From positions 25,378,272 through 25,442,271 of the forward strand of contig NC_049980.1 in the NCBI RefSeq assembly GCF_000003815.2: a stretch of 64,000 nucleotides of DNA. The letters are read 5' to 3'. The position numbers and the translations under genes were made by a program. Position 1 is the stretch's first letter; each line of letters begins with the position of its first letter. A model generated the notes under the pieces. The model worked only from the letters and a program-made list of their open reading frames with translations, was not told the DNA's origin and searched no databases. The stretch comes from Branchiostoma floridae. Lineage: Eukaryota > Chordata > Leptocardii > Amphioxiformes > Branchiostomatidae. This document shows positions 1 through 11,738 of this stretch, one piece after another.

Positions 1-70
1 AGGACATGTACTACATTATGCAATGCAAGTTAAACCGACACTGTTTCTAACTTGTCTATTATTTTGACAG

Positions 71-168
71 ATATCGAGGTAGCATGTTACGGCTATGAGG
101 GTATAGATGCTGTGAAGGGAGCATTGAGAAAAGGACTAGCTCTCACCACTGAAGATATGCCCATTAAG
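71..168 (+). CDS. EIF2S1: EIF2S1 antepenultimate coding exon
   Basis: Acceptor ...ttttgacag precedes 71 and donor gtgagt starts at 169. It encodes the [15 protein letters not shown] to TEDMPIK segment. The first two bases complete a codon begun upstream of the window. Confidence 0.95.
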
Positions 169-1702
169 GTGAGTTGTGAAATGTTTTGTGGCATCGTTTG
201 ATCGGCTAACTTGAGTAGGTGATTGTGTTAAGAAGAACATCAAAGGGTGTGGCCTCACCAGCATGGACCTGCTGGACAAAGCTGCTTAGAAATGTTGTGT
301 AGAGATTAGCTGACTGCTGTCTACCCCCCGCAGCAGTGTCATCATTACTTGATAGTACTACTACATGTGAGGTAACTTAAAGCAGTGATTGTATGGCCTT
401 GTTAGTCAGTGTACTTCATTTCTGTGGGCTTGATTTTGTTGGAGAAGCCCATACTATGCACAAATTGCAAATTTGTTCAGCTGTTTAGCTGTTTACAAAC
501 AGCCAGGGCTGCCCAACTAGCCGTAGGCTATTGTCAAGGGCTAACCCTGTACATGTTGGCACATGTTCGCACACGACGGGTTATACCGCCCCTTACGGGG
601 TGACACACCCGTCCGGGTGAATGATGTAGATCACCATGTGGCTGATACGAGACAGAGGTTCGCCAGGCCTCCATCCGGGTGATTTGAAGTGAATCACCAA
701 CTCCCGACAGAAGGATTTGTACCAACGCACACCGCACCATCGCACGTGTGGGGGTTCTTTAACGTGCATGGGGTATGGCTCTCCCCATACACGGGACCTC
801 CATTTAACGTCCTATCCGAGGGACGACTCATTTTTCACTTGAGTAAAGTGAGGAAAGTCGTGTAAAGTGCCTTTCTCAAGGGCACAAGACCGGCAACACG
901 GCAGGCGGATTCGAACCGGCGACCTCTCGGTCATGGGCCGAATACACTACCACTGTGCTACGCGGCCCCACATGCAATTGCAAATTGCAAAAATATTGCA
1001 AATATGTGTATTTTACAACTTGCTAACAAAGACTTGATGTTACTAGTAAATACTGACTTTTCTCGTTGACCTGTGACCTCAGATCAACCTGATTGCCCCA
1101 CCGTTGTACGTGATGACAACCCAGACATTAGAGCGGACGGAGGGTGTTCTCCTTCTGCAGAAGGCCATCAATGCCATCAAGGAGGACATCGAGGAGGGCG
1201 GTGGAGTCTTCAACGTTCAGATGGCAGTAAGTCATCTTGGTTTCTTCTGTCTAGATCATCATTGGTATTGCATCTTAGGAATGTAGGGTTGCTCAAAAAG
1301 GTAATATACCTCGATGGACATCTCGGTTAGACTTTGTCATCCTGATAAGTTTACCTGAGTGGGCTGAGGTCCCTCAGATGCCTGTTCAAAGTTGTGATGT
1401 AAGAAGCCCATGTTTCTGTGATTCACCAAGCTTATGCAACTACTTACTGGTATTACATCTTGTAAGTTGTATTGAAGTCAAGCTGCATTCCTGAAATAAA
1501 AATATCAGACATCAAAGAGAGAACTATTCACTGATTCTTCTGTTGAGGACCATGGTATGATGATGTAATGTGTTTTACTCTGCAGCCCAAGGTAGTGACA
1601 GACACAGAGGAAATGGAACTGGCCAAACAGCTGGAGAAGCTGGAGGCTGCCAACAGGGAGGTGGACGGGGATGATGACTATGATGAGGAAGAAACAAAAT
1701 AA
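71..1702 (+). CDS. EIF2S1: Eukaryotic translation initiation factor 2 subunit alpha, C-terminal part (three exons, 5' truncated by window)
   Basis: Coding exons read at 71-168, 1083-1226 and 1586-1702 (stop TAA 1700-1702), all with AG/GT borders and continuous phase (2 nt + 32 codons, 48 codons, 38 codons + stop). The product matches the C-terminal alpha-beta domain of eIF2 alpha: it reads [20 protein letters not shown], then [20 protein letters not shown], then [20 protein letters not shown], and ends in the usual acidic tail. eIF2 alpha is the regulatory subunit of the eIF2 complex that brings initiator tRNA to the 40S ribosome in the cytoplasm. This domain contacts the gamma subunit. The regulatory serine near residue 51 lies in upstream exons outside the window. 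Nothing suggests a broken gene. Confidence 0.96.
545..968 (-). mobile_element. tRNA-derived SINE in an EIF2S1 intron
   Basis: Read on the minus strand, the element starts near 968 with a tRNA-like head. The A box is TAGCACAGTGG (about 951-961) and the B box GGTTCGAATCC (about 908-918). The anticodon-loop position reads CAT, but the acceptor stem does not pair, so this is a SINE head and not a working tRNA. The body down to about 545 includes a segment resembling conserved central domains of animal SINEs (GGACGTTAAATGGAGGTCCC, then CACGTTAAAGAACCC). CAAATTGCAAA occurs at both sides (about 460 and 978) and may be the target duplication. The exact 3' end is uncertain. Confidence 0.7.
1083..1226 (+). 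CDS. EIF2S1: EIF2S1 penultimate coding exon
   Basis: Acceptor ...gacctcag precedes 1083 and donor gtaagt starts at 1227; 48 codons, phase 0-0. It begins INLIAPP and ends FNVQMA, collinear with eIF2 alpha. Confidence 0.95.
1586..1702 (+). CDS. EIF2S1: EIF2S1 last coding exon
   Basis: Acceptor ...ttactctgcag precedes 1586. It encodes [20 protein letters not shown] and the acidic end [12 protein letters not shown], then TAA. Confidence 0.95.
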   Translation, partial: PKVVTDTEEMELAKQLEKLEAANREVDGDDDYDEEETK

Positions 1703-1953
1703 GATCCTGTATGCCCTACAGATGAAGAAAAAATGTCATTCTTATTATTTGTGTTCTCATAAGAATGGGGGAGCCTTCAAGCCAGTCTTATTCATATTGG
1801 CATGTGTACCCTCTCATTGGAGAATTCATGCAAGATTTGTTGTGTTTAAAAAAAATGGCCCTCCCCTTTACTGGCTTTTGCTGGTTGTAGATCATGTAAA
1901 GAATCTCATCTAATTTTAAAATATGTCACCTTTCACTTCTACTTGTAACACAA
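1703..1953 (+). other. EIF2S1 3' untranslated region and gene-end spacer
   Basis: This AT-rich stretch follows the EIF2S1 stop. No canonical AATAAA lies on the + strand before 2180, so the cleavage site is not located. The segmental duplication starts at about 1954. The neighbouring minus-strand gene therefore points tail-to-tail at EIF2S1. Confidence 0.5.
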
Positions 1954-3011
1954 GCAGACTGTATTTGAACAGTGATGAGACCAGACTTTATTATAGGGTC
2001 ATGTTTTGCTATAATGAATATTTCTCCAATGTCTAACATATCTGTAATATTATGTTGACATTATTCTAAAGTGAGAAAGTTGATTGGTATAGACCAATAG
2101 CTATAGTTATCAAAACAGACATTTTTGATATGGTACATTCTCATATTATCTGTGTCAGTAACGTTGAGAGTACATTGGATTGGCCAAGAATAAAAGAAGA
2201 GCATTGTGCTGTACATGCAAAGGATGTAGGTTAAGATCAGATCCATTTCCTAACACAACATCATGTATAACTTAAAACTACATGTACCATGATAACATGG
2301 CCGGGAGCATTAATTTGTCTACTCTAAGAAGCATGCACTGAACTACATGGATGGTAGTGGTTGTTTAGTTCAAATTATACCAAGACAGATAAATGTACAT
2401 GTACAAATTCATATGCATTTGATATGGTACACTGGCTTGAGAGTCAACATTTCCAATAATAGTACATTTCTTTATGTGTGTAGTGAGCCCCAGCACACTA
2501 CACACATACAGCAAGGCAAGGAAAATGTTACCATGTAGCTTGAATTGACTTAATTTCACAATGTTCATAATAAACCATACATCTATACAGCTTTTGTATT
2601 CAATTTTGTATCAAAGCCTGTTCAAACTTCCATTCAGAAATGCCCAAACAATGTTTGCAATTGTCATTTTTTGCGGTGACCTCTCCACAGCAAAATTATG
2701 ACAAACACACATCAACTGCATTACTACAGAACTACAAAACTATTTCAACTTCAAACTTAAAACACTTAGCAAAAATTATTTTAAAAATGTCCTGGAAAAT
2801 CTGTGGATTTAATGTACATCCCATTGGCTTCTGTACTTAAATTTTTCAACCCTATCTTTCATGACCTATGCTTTGACTCATACTAGTATGGCACATGGAC
2901 ATGTCAAGATGTAATGTCTAATTCTTCATTGTCAGGCACATGTAAAAACAGCGACTTTCTAGGATATAAAATTGAGTAACTTTCATTAATACTGTATATA
3001 CCTCTGTGACT

Positions 3012-4649
3012 CTAGAAATGGTCTGCTCTCCAAGATGACTCTGAGACTTTCAGAACAGTGTTCTGACGCACCCTCTGTATCTTGACTGCATCAATGTTGT
3101 TGTTCATCATGTGGCAGTGCTCTGGGATGAGCATATTTGACCTGTCCAGCAGGTCAAAGTCACCTACTCCAAGTATTTGCACCTGTGTAAAAACATGCAT
3201 GCATTCAGAGTACTTATTCGACTTGTACTGTCGTAGAACTGCGCCATCGCCACAGTGAATGTGTAACATGAAGGAAGTTCCAACAGCAATGCACCTCCTT
3301 GGCTGGGTGTGTTGCAAAAGTATACACACCGTAATGTTATTGCCCTCCCATATATCCCGGTTTTTTTCCTGTTGCCAGGTCTCCTGTAAGTCAGTACATA
3401 TGCTTATACAAATGTATTTCTCCTAAATAAATTCCCCATTCAGGTTGTCATTTTTCTACGGTAGATTGATTGCTTTCTACACACTCCTAATGTTCATCAA
3501 AAACGACTGTCACAGTGGGGAATAATGTGCGCTGTGAAGCATGAAAAAGGCTGAAAGTGTCCTTACCTTTGGAGTGATGTGACTCTTGAAGTCTCTCAGG
3601 GTCATGTCCCTGTATAATGGCTCTGTAAACACCACTTTGTTATCCAGGTAGACTGAGACCTCCCACACTGGAGGGACAACAAATCTCCGTATTAAAAACG
3701 AAAATCAGCATCAGATTAAACCAGTTTTTTATTGCAAAAGCATTGCGCCTTTACATTAGATGAAATTTAGCACTATCTTGTATCAGACCCTTAATTATTT
3801 TTAATTGATGGTGGGTATACAAAGAACAAAACGTATGTGTTTCTAATTTGCATGTAATGATTCTTGTACTTTATTGTATGTCTCGATGTTTAATATATAT
3901 CTCTACCACTTTCAATTCAGCAAATATCTATATGACTATACATTTAAGGAGCGGCTAGGACAATCCTCGTGTAATGTGATATCCTGATAATAGGGACGTG
4001 TACAATGGTGAATTCCTTTACCGTGAGCTGATATTTACAGCGCAAAAATCACACAATAGTCAGGTTAGATTTCGGTTGTTTTTTTTGCATCACTGTCAGG
4101 CTTTCTATTCTGCTAGGTTTTCGTTTTGTCGGTCAGTCAATTAAGAATAAAAAGCCTGACAAATACTCTCATAAAAGAGGTGAACCAAGCCTAATAGCTT
4201 TAAACTCTGCCGGGAGAATAGTTTTTGTATACTATGATACTATGACCAAGGTGTGTTTATCTGAGACCACTGTCAGATCAATAGCTTAGAAAAGATTGAT
4301 CTAAAAAGTCTTGCGTTTTGCAGCGAATCATTTGAAAGCAGTTTATCAGGTTACACATTTACCCTGAACATGAAAGGCAGGTGGGCCGGGCGACCAGCTG
4401 GGTCTAACCGAACGTTTCCACAAGCACTAATCCATGATCATCAGTGGGACTGCTGCGAGAAAAACATACTTCAACAGTAGTATATTCATGGAGCCTCTCA
4501 TGCGTTATCTGGGTAGACTTGCAACGGTTGTACATGAAATTTTTCACTGTTACAGTTCTTAGTAGCGTACCTTCCGGCTAAGTACACACTATGTACGCCA
4601 CTTACCAAACAGTACGCCACTACCTACCGTGTGCTTCTGGAGCGGCCAT
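3012..4649 (-). CDS. Unrecognised small protein (97 aa), three exons, copy A
   Basis: Minus-strand exons at 4649-4628 (ATG, MAAPEAH plus one base), 3667-3567 and 3182-3012 (stop TAG at 3014-3012). The lengths 22, 101 and 171 nt splice in continuous phase with GT-AG borders. Exon 2 encodes VWEVSVYLDNKVVFTEPLYR, then a DMTLRDFKSHI stretch; exon 3 starts VQILGVGDFDLLDRSNMLIP and ends SWRADHF. The beta-hairpin, helix and late strand pattern is reminiscent of a ubiquitin-like fold, but I do not recognise the family. No signal peptide or membrane segment is seen. A minus-strand AATAAA at 1992-1987 lies just inside the duplication boundary and may be its polyadenylation signal. The paralogue at 10110-11738 keeps the same structure, which supports a real gene. 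Confidence 0.65.
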
Positions 4650-5239
4650 TTTGCTGTAATTTTCCAAACAGGTCTCTCAGCAATAACACAACTACAATTC
4701 CTGCATGGGCCAAAAAATTGCATGTCAAAGTATGTATTACACCAGATAATGTCGTCTGGCTCAATTTCGAATTCTGAGTTCGCAAGACGCAATCCGTTGC
4801 AAAAATTCGTTACTTTCCGGGTTTAATATATACCAGTACCAGTAACCAAGGTTCCTTTTTCAACCTCCTTGCAGTAACTCGCTACAAATAAGACCCAGAA
4901 TAAGAAATGGCACAGTTTTGTAGCATAGTGTAAAACCATATGTGTGAATATGTTAACGTTACAATTTATTAAAGCATTTACAAATCTACAATGGTCTATA
5001 GGTTACCTTCAACCACATTATCAGCTGTTTTGGAACGAGCCGTAAACCCCAGTACGAAATTTTCACAATATTAGAATCAAAACGAAAACAGGGCATTGCT
5101 GACAGAAATTGGCAAAAATACCCCTGCATGTACAGTGGCATGGATTGTTTATCACGCCAGACGGTTACTAAAGGGAGCTGAACGTGCAACCAGGCGGGAG
5201 GATAGAAGGCTTTCGCTGTCAAACTCGATGGTTGAAAAA

Positions 5240-5545
5240 TTATAGCCAGCGCCATTGCTGTGTGACTAAACTTTTGAGCATATCTGAGATCTGAGTGTCA
5301 GGATCTGCACATAGATATTGATCAACGTTTCCTATATTGTCTTCTGAATGTGAAGTCGTAGCAACTTTGATTTCTGGGCAACTTTCAATAAAAGAGCAAA
5401 ACTTTTCTTCGTGTATTTCATCAACTGCAAGCCACATGGGCACTTCAGCTGAAGGAATGGATTACAGCAACAGTAATGGATTGTTTGTTGAGTTACAGTA
5501 CTAAGATTTAACCATCCATGTCCGTAGACTTTGTATGATACATCA
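5240..5545 (-). other. Conserved block upstream of the copy-A small gene, possible exon or 5' region
   Basis: The minus strand has a 67-codon open frame here containing NIGNVDQYLCADPDTQISDM. Copy B (about 12300-12750) keeps DNIGNFDQCLCADRDTQISD, but its frame is interrupted by an insertion of about 170 bp. It could be an upstream exon, a relic or regulatory DNA. I cannot join it in frame to the MAAPEAH exon. Confidence 0.25.
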
Positions 5546-5553
5546 TCGATCAG

Positions 5554-6198
5554 TGTAAGCGCAGCAACTCTAGATCTTTCAGTTACTGCCTCAGCTCGGG
5601 TATTGAGTAGCTTTACCGACTCACCTTTGTATCCTGAGTTGATAGAGCCGAGGGCGGAGACACCAATCTTGACTCGCATATATTGAGTATTTATTCTACG
5701 TAGGGTTAGTATTACAAACCGCCATTTGTCTGAAAGTCCTGATATCCCTAACTGATCTCTTGTGTCCGAATACGATGCGTAAGTCCGTGGTGAATCCAAC
5801 AATGATCAAAGATGAGTCTTGGTCGTAAAAACTGGTATGGTCCAATACCCGATCTGAGTCCGTTGTCACTTGTTACTCGTATCTTGGAATTCCCTCCAAG
5901 CCTAATCTCCGACTTTTCTCCAGCTCGGGCCTTGAGTTGAATCTTGGAGTGTCTTCCAAGCCCGTTTTCCTGGAACTGTCTTCTAGGCCTAAGTTCTTCC
6001 TCAAGATCTCCTGGAAATTCCTCCTCCCGGGCCTTTGGTGCGCCTCTTGTTGCACGGTCTTTTTCCACTGTTCCCTGTCTCAACTGCCTCACTTCCCGAC
6101 CTTGGCTCACTTTATATAGTGTTGGGACTAACTTTGGCGGGAACTAAATTATGCTAATCTAAAGGCGGTAAATTCAAAACTGTAAGTTGGCGCTTACA
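5554..6198 (-). mobile_element. Solo-LTR-like insertion (645 bp) in copy A
   Basis: The element starts TGTAAGCGC and ends GCGCTTACA, flanked by the 5-bp direct repeat ATCAG (5549-5553 and 6199-6203). Copy B has no element at the matching place. TG...CA ends, a 5-bp target duplication and a minus-strand TATATAAAG box (near 6119-6111) fit a solo long terminal repeat of a retrotransposon, read on the minus strand. Internal open frames here are probably not genes. Confidence 0.7.
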
Positions 6199-6479
6199 AT
6201 CAGATATGACTTGAGTATGCAATGACAGCTATAAAGTATATTCTACTCATAAATTATTCTCTTATTCTTCATTCAAAACATTAGAATTAACGTTTCTAAG
6301 ACACGCACTGAGTTTTCGAGCAGTGTTCCCCAAAGCGTGCCCCCTCAAAAAGCTATGAAGAAGGTTATCTGTCTCACAGGTGTCCCTTTGTGTATTTTTT
6401 ATCAAGCAATAAGATGAAGATTTAGAGAGCTGTGCACGATAGAAAACAAAGTAAAATCTTCCCACCTGTTTCCCATTCA

Positions 6480-6700
6480 TCATCTGAAATGAAGGTGGGC
6501 TGACTTGTACTCAGGTTTACACAGTCTGATGCTCCATCCTCATTGGTCAGTACTTCCAGACAGCCACTCCGAAGGGGTGACATCATGCTTTTCATACCGC
6601 GAAAACAAGCTCTTTCCCTGAATTAAGGTCAAAATGTCGTCCAAGAAGCGCGAAAAGGAATCTGGCGGTGGGTGTAACGTTACAATTTGAGATTTTTCCT
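6480..6700 (-). other. Conserved block in copy A, possible coding remnant
   Basis: Minus-strand reading HPPPDSFSRFLDDILTLIQG continues to a stop. In copy B (about 13020-13245) the same DNA has a one-base difference that shifts the frame to one containing CLEVLTNEDGASDCVNLSTS. The disagreement between copies argues against a simple conserved exon here. No function is assigned. Confidence 0.2.
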
Positions 6701-7124
6701 ACATTCGTGTACATTACAATGGCCTTGAGGGAATGTGTACATTTGACCTGATCGCGCTCTTATCTTTGCACAACTAGATATTACAAAAGCTTCATTGAAA
6801 ATACTAGTACTATAGTATTCTCAAGTGAGTCAAAGAAAATGGTTTACACTCTAATCTTTACATCAATGGATCAGGAAAACAGCACAATGCAGTAGATATG
6901 CGAGCAAATAAACAATAAATGAAAGAAAACAATGAAACGACATGATCATGAGATCTATACACAGACACATAACAATATCTAACGCTACTAATATAGAATG
7001 TAAGTCAGCATAAAGCGTGCAAACCTTTTGTGTGAATATTTGACATGTAAGAAGGCAAAGCTGAACGAACAAGAAACACATTTAGAGAAAATTTGAACAG
7101 ACGTGAGTAATCGAGCTGGTGTTA

Positions 7125-8012
7125 GACTTGATTATTTAGTCCATTTATTTAGTACGTATTTTGTTCTTACTTATAAAAACGTGTTAGTTGAAATAAACGT
7201 GCTAATGTAATTTTTAATGAGTTAACCCTTTTTTAAACCATTATATTTCTTGAGACAGTATATGGTATAATAAAGGGATAAGACCCCCGCTATCCCATCT
7301 TTTTGCCAGTAGGTAATTTTAGAAATACTCTCTGGTATAATAAAGGGATAAGACCCCCGCTATCCCATCTTTTTGCCAATAGAAATTCTTAATACACTCT
7401 CTGGTATAATAAAGGGATAAGACCCCCGCTATCCNNNNNNNNNNNNNNNNNNNNNNNNNNNNNNNNNNNNNNNNNNNNNNNNNNNNNNNNNNNNNNNNNN
7501 NNNNNNNNNNNNNNNNNNNNNNNNNNNNNNNNNNTATTGGCAAAGATGGGATAGCGGGGGTCTTATCCCTTTATTATACCAGAGAGTATATTAAGAAGTA
7601 CCTATTGGCAAAAAGATGGGATAGCGGGGGTCTTATCCCTTTATTATACCAGAGAGTATATTAAGAAGTACCTATTGGCAAAAAGATGGGATAGCGGGGG
7701 TCTTATCCCTTTATTATACCAGAGAGTATTTTAAGAAGTATCTATTGGCAAAAAGATGGGATAGCGGGGGTCTTATCCCTTTATTATACCAGAGAGTATA
7801 TTAAGAAGTATCTATTGGCAAAAAGATGGGATAGCGGGGGTCTTATCCCTTTATTATACCAGAGAGTGTATTAAGAAAAAAGTGTTTTAAGAATACTGGT
7901 ATAAAATGGGTTTAAGGTTTGTACCCCAACTTAGCACAACTTTTTGTAGATAGCACGTGTTTCAAAAATATTTTTTTAAGGGCTAAAAAAAATGGGATAA
8001 ATAACCCGTACT
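7125..8012. mobile_element. Fold-back element with inverted 70-bp tandem arrays, inserted in copy A
   Basis: Flanked by the 9-bp direct repeat CTGGTGTTA (7116-7124 and 8013-8021). Copy B has a single CTGGTGTTA (13681-13689), the empty site. The left part has three tandem units of about 70 bp with GGTATAATAAAGGGATAAG. The right part, after an assembly gap, has five units in opposite orientation (starts near 7535, 7603, 7673, 7743 and 7813). No transposase frame is visible, so it is non-autonomous or collapsed in assembly. Confidence 0.75.
7435..7534. other. Assembly gap (100 N)
   Basis: Run of N between the two inverted satellite arrays. The round length suggests a placeholder, so the true array size is unknown. 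Confidence 0.99.
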
Positions 8013-8911
8013 CTGGTGTTATCGTGACCCTTTAAACAAAGAGTCTTCGAAATGTTGAAAATTAAGTTTAGTTTTTCCCCTGTAGATAAGGTAAAATTTT
8101 GGGCCGACAAAAAGGCCACAACATCCAACATCTTACTCTACATTCGACTGGGTAGCGAGATGCAGTCCCAAACCGTCTAACCTGTAATAATCTGTCCACT
8201 GGTTTCTTTAACGGTCCATTCGACAGGGAACGTAAGACACTTACCTTATGTAATACATGTAAGTGAGTCCGGAAAACAATAACAACAACAACACATGAGC
8301 CAAAATTTGACGATTTACTTCAACTATGATAGACAACCCTTGTGGTGACTTGGAATGGACAAAACCGACATGACCGACGAGTCTTTTGTCCCCAGAAGAC
8401 GGTCGGGACTTTCCATTTTCGGGACATTCCCAATGGAAAGTCCCTGAGCTGAGTTCATACATAACAGATCAAGTGATATATACACATATATCTCATTGCA
8501 TTCCTGTTATTTTATCGTTAACTCAGTGTCATATATCTTCGTCGGCATCATCAAACATTACTGCACCATAGCCATAGAGTTCTGGTGCGTTATCAATTCT
8601 TGGTAAGTACTAAAGTTGTAAGATAGGCAAATGTGGACGCTCCCTACAGCTGCCACCGTACTGCCGCGCTAACTGGGAGAGCGCCTAAATCGTTACAACT
8701 TACTAGTATGCTGAATACCAGGTAAGATTACGATAAATCCATATTCAGCATGGCATGATGACATGATTTCTGTTGCCCAACATCTCGTCCAGTGGGTGCT
8801 GCATACATCTGAGCTGTGAAATCTTCATATTTTACAGCCGGAGACGGTCGAGATCTATTAGGGTATTCCCGGTGACTTTTGTGTATCTCACAATGGTTTT
8901 AACGAATTGAT

Positions 8912-9189
8912 CACGCGACACCAGCCACTGTAATACTATAGGTAGAAACGTCAAAGCAATTTGAATTATGACCTATCAGCGAACTTCAACCCTTGACTTG
9001 TTGCCGGAATTTAAACTTCCTGACCAGAAAATACAAATGCAACATGGCATGATTCATAAAGATTCACTACACTGTCAAGCAGAGATTACCTAGGCCTGTC
9101 TGCAGGGGCAACGGTTGGCAACCATGGGATAATGTTTCCAGTGTGTAAAATTAGACTTTGTTCTTGCCAATAAAGACAACACAGTGCTA
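8912..9189. other. Spacer between duplication copies
   Basis: No gene seen. A stretch with GAATTATGACCTATCAGCGA resembles sequence near 16590-16610, so it may be the end of an older repeat. Confidence 0.4.
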
Positions 9190-10109
9190 GCAGATTATAT
9201 TTGAACAGTGATGACACCAGACTTTATTTTAGGGTCATGTTTTGCTATAATGAATGTCTAACGGCAGTTGAATGAGAGACATTTATGATATGGCACATTC
9301 TCATATTATCTGTTACTGTAATGTTGAGAGCACATGGACTGGCCAAGGATAAAAGTAGAGCATTGTGCTGTACATGCAAATGAAGTAGGTTAAGATAGGA
9401 TCCATTTCCTAACACAGTATAACTTAGAACTATCGCGATAATATGGTCAGGAGCATTATGCACTGAACTACATGGATGGTAGTGGTTGTTTAGTTCACTA
9501 TTATTATACCAAGGCACCAAGGGAGATAAATGTACATGTACAAATCCATTTACATTTGATATGGTATAGATCTGCTGGCTTGATAGTCAACATTTTCAAT
9601 AACAGGCAAGGAAAATGTTACCATGTAGCTTGAATTGACTTAATTTCATTGTTCATAATAAACCATACATCTATTACAGCTTTTGTATTGTGTATGAAAG
9701 CCTGTATAAATTTCCATTCAGAAATACCAAGACATACTTGTGTACTGTACATCTTGAAATTTTTGCGATGTTCAGTTTTTACGGTGACCTCTCCACTACA
9801 AAAATATGACAAACACACAACAACTGCATTTCTACTGAACATACACAATTATTTCAACTGCAAATTTCATGTATAGATTTACAGTATGTCCCCTCGACTA
9901 CTCTACTTAAGTTAAATTCTTTAACCCTATCTTTCCTAACCTATGGTATGACTCATACGGTCTGGCCCATGGACATGTACACAGCCAAACAAGACTAAAG
10001 AAGTCTAGCTCTTCATTGCCAGACACATGTCACGAGAATAATAGTGATTTCGAAGACATGAAATGGAGTAACATCCATGAATACTGTGTCTCCATCTGTA
10101 ATCATGACT

Positions 10110-11738
10110 CTAGAAAAGGTCAGCTCTCCATGATGACTCTGAGACTTGAACAGTGTTCTGACGTACCCTCTGTATCTTGACTGCATCAATGTTGTTGTTC
10201 ACAATGTGGACATGCTCTGGGATGAGCATATTTGACCTGTCCAGCAGGTCAAAGTCACCTACTCCAAGTGTATGAACCTGTTTAAAAACATACATGGAAT
10301 CAGAGTGCTTATCACCTGTACTTTGGCAGAAAAAAAAGATGTTTAGAAAAAAACTACATTAACACCACAATGAATGTGTAACATAAAGGGGGTTACCTCA
10401 TTAGTTAAGTGTACACATGGTAGTGTCACTGCCCTTCCCTATTTGTTCCTGTTCTACACATATTTCTATTTATTTTCAATAAATTCTCCATTCAGGTTGT
10501 CATTTTCCACGGTAATTTGACTGTACCCTTAATGACATGATTTCTACACATACACATTTCTACATGTTCCTAAAAAACGACTAACAGTGGGGGATAATGT
10601 GCACAGTGAAGCATGAATAAGGCTGAAAATTTCCTTACCTTTAGAGTGATGTGACGCTTGAAGTCTCTCACGGTCATGTCCCTGTATAATGGCTCTGTAA
10701 ACACCACGTTGTTGTCGAGGTAGACTGAGACCTCCCACACTGGAGGGACAGTAATTTGCGACATTCCCATATTAAAACGAAAATCAGCATCAGATTTAAC
10801 CTGTTTTGTATTGCAAAGCATTGCGCCTTTTGCATTATGTGAATTTTTTTGTTATATTGTATTAGGCCCTTAATTATCTTTCAATGGATGATTGGTAAAC
10901 AAACAACAAAACCTGTGTGTTTTTGATTTGTATGTAATGGTACTTGTACTGTATTGTATGTCTCGATGTTTAATATATCTCTACCACTTTCAATTCAGCA
11001 AATATCTATATTATTATACATTTAAGGAGCGGCTAGGACAATCCTCATGTAATGTGATATCCTGATAATAGGGACGGGTACAATGGTGAATTCCTTTACC
11101 GTGAGCTGATATTTACAGCGCAAAAATCACACAATAGTCAGGTTAGATTTCGGTTCTTTTTTTTTTTCATCACTGTCAGGCTTTCTATTTTGCTAGGTTT
11201 TCGTTTTGTCGGTCAGTCAATTAAGAATACAAAGCCCGACAAATACTCTAAGAAAAGAGGTGAAAACCCAAGCCTAATAGCTTTAAACTCTGCCGGGAGA
11301 ATAGTTTTTGTATACTATGATACTATGACCAAGGTGTGTTTATCTGAGACCACTGTCAGATCAATAGCTTAGAAAAGATTGATCTAAAAAGTCTTGCGTT
11401 TCAGAGTGAATAACAATTTGAAAGCAGTTTATCACATTTACTCTGAACCTGAACGGTAGGTGGGCCGGGCGACCAGCGGGGTCTAACCGAACGTTTCCAC
11501 TAGCGCTAATCCATGTCATCCGTGGGACTGCAGCGACTACATGTACAACAGTTACGTGTGTACATGCCGTAGCCTCTCATACATTATCTGGATAGACTTA
11601 ACGATGTTGTACCTAAAGTTTTCACGGTTACAGTTCATTAATATTGGCGTACCTTCCGGCTAAGTACACACTATGTACACACATGCTACCTACCAAGATC
11701 TACCAAGGCTACCTACCGTGTGCTTCTGGAGCGGCCAT
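10110..11738 (-). CDS. Unrecognised small protein (96 aa), three exons, copy B
   Basis: Minus-strand exons at 11738-11717, 10739-10639 and 10277-10110 (stop TAG). Start codon, phases and splice borders are the same as in copy A. Exon 3 is one codon shorter (TVQVSE where copy A has TVLKVSE), an in-frame deletion. Exon 2 reads VWEVSVYLDNNVVFTEPLYR and then DMTVRDFKRHITLK. The frame is intact in all three exons despite substitutions, several of them non-synonymous. A minus-strand AATAAA at 9228-9223 corresponds to that of copy A. Function is unknown; a relaxed duplicate or an expressed paralogue are both possible. Confidence 0.6.

Larger units (their letters stand above)
1954..8911. repeat. Segmental duplication, copy A
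   Basis: Collinear over its length with 9190-14473. Shared landmarks include GCAGACTGTATTTGAAC (1954) with GCAGATTATATTTGAAC (9190), the three exons of the small minus-strand gene, the block near 6480-6700, and the ending TTTTAACGAATTGAT (about 8897-8911 against 14459-14473). Copy A is longer mainly because of two insertions, 5554-6198 and 7125-8012, which are absent from copy B. Confidence 0.9.

Noticed and set aside
901-966. Possible functional tRNA-Met gene on the minus strand
   Set aside because: A and B boxes are present but the acceptor stem does not pair and a SINE body follows.
5748-6110. 120-codon minus-strand ORF with repeated Arg/Gly/Glu-rich words
   Set aside because: It lies wholly inside the solo-LTR-like insertion 5554-6198 and is explained by short internal repeats; no family resemblance.
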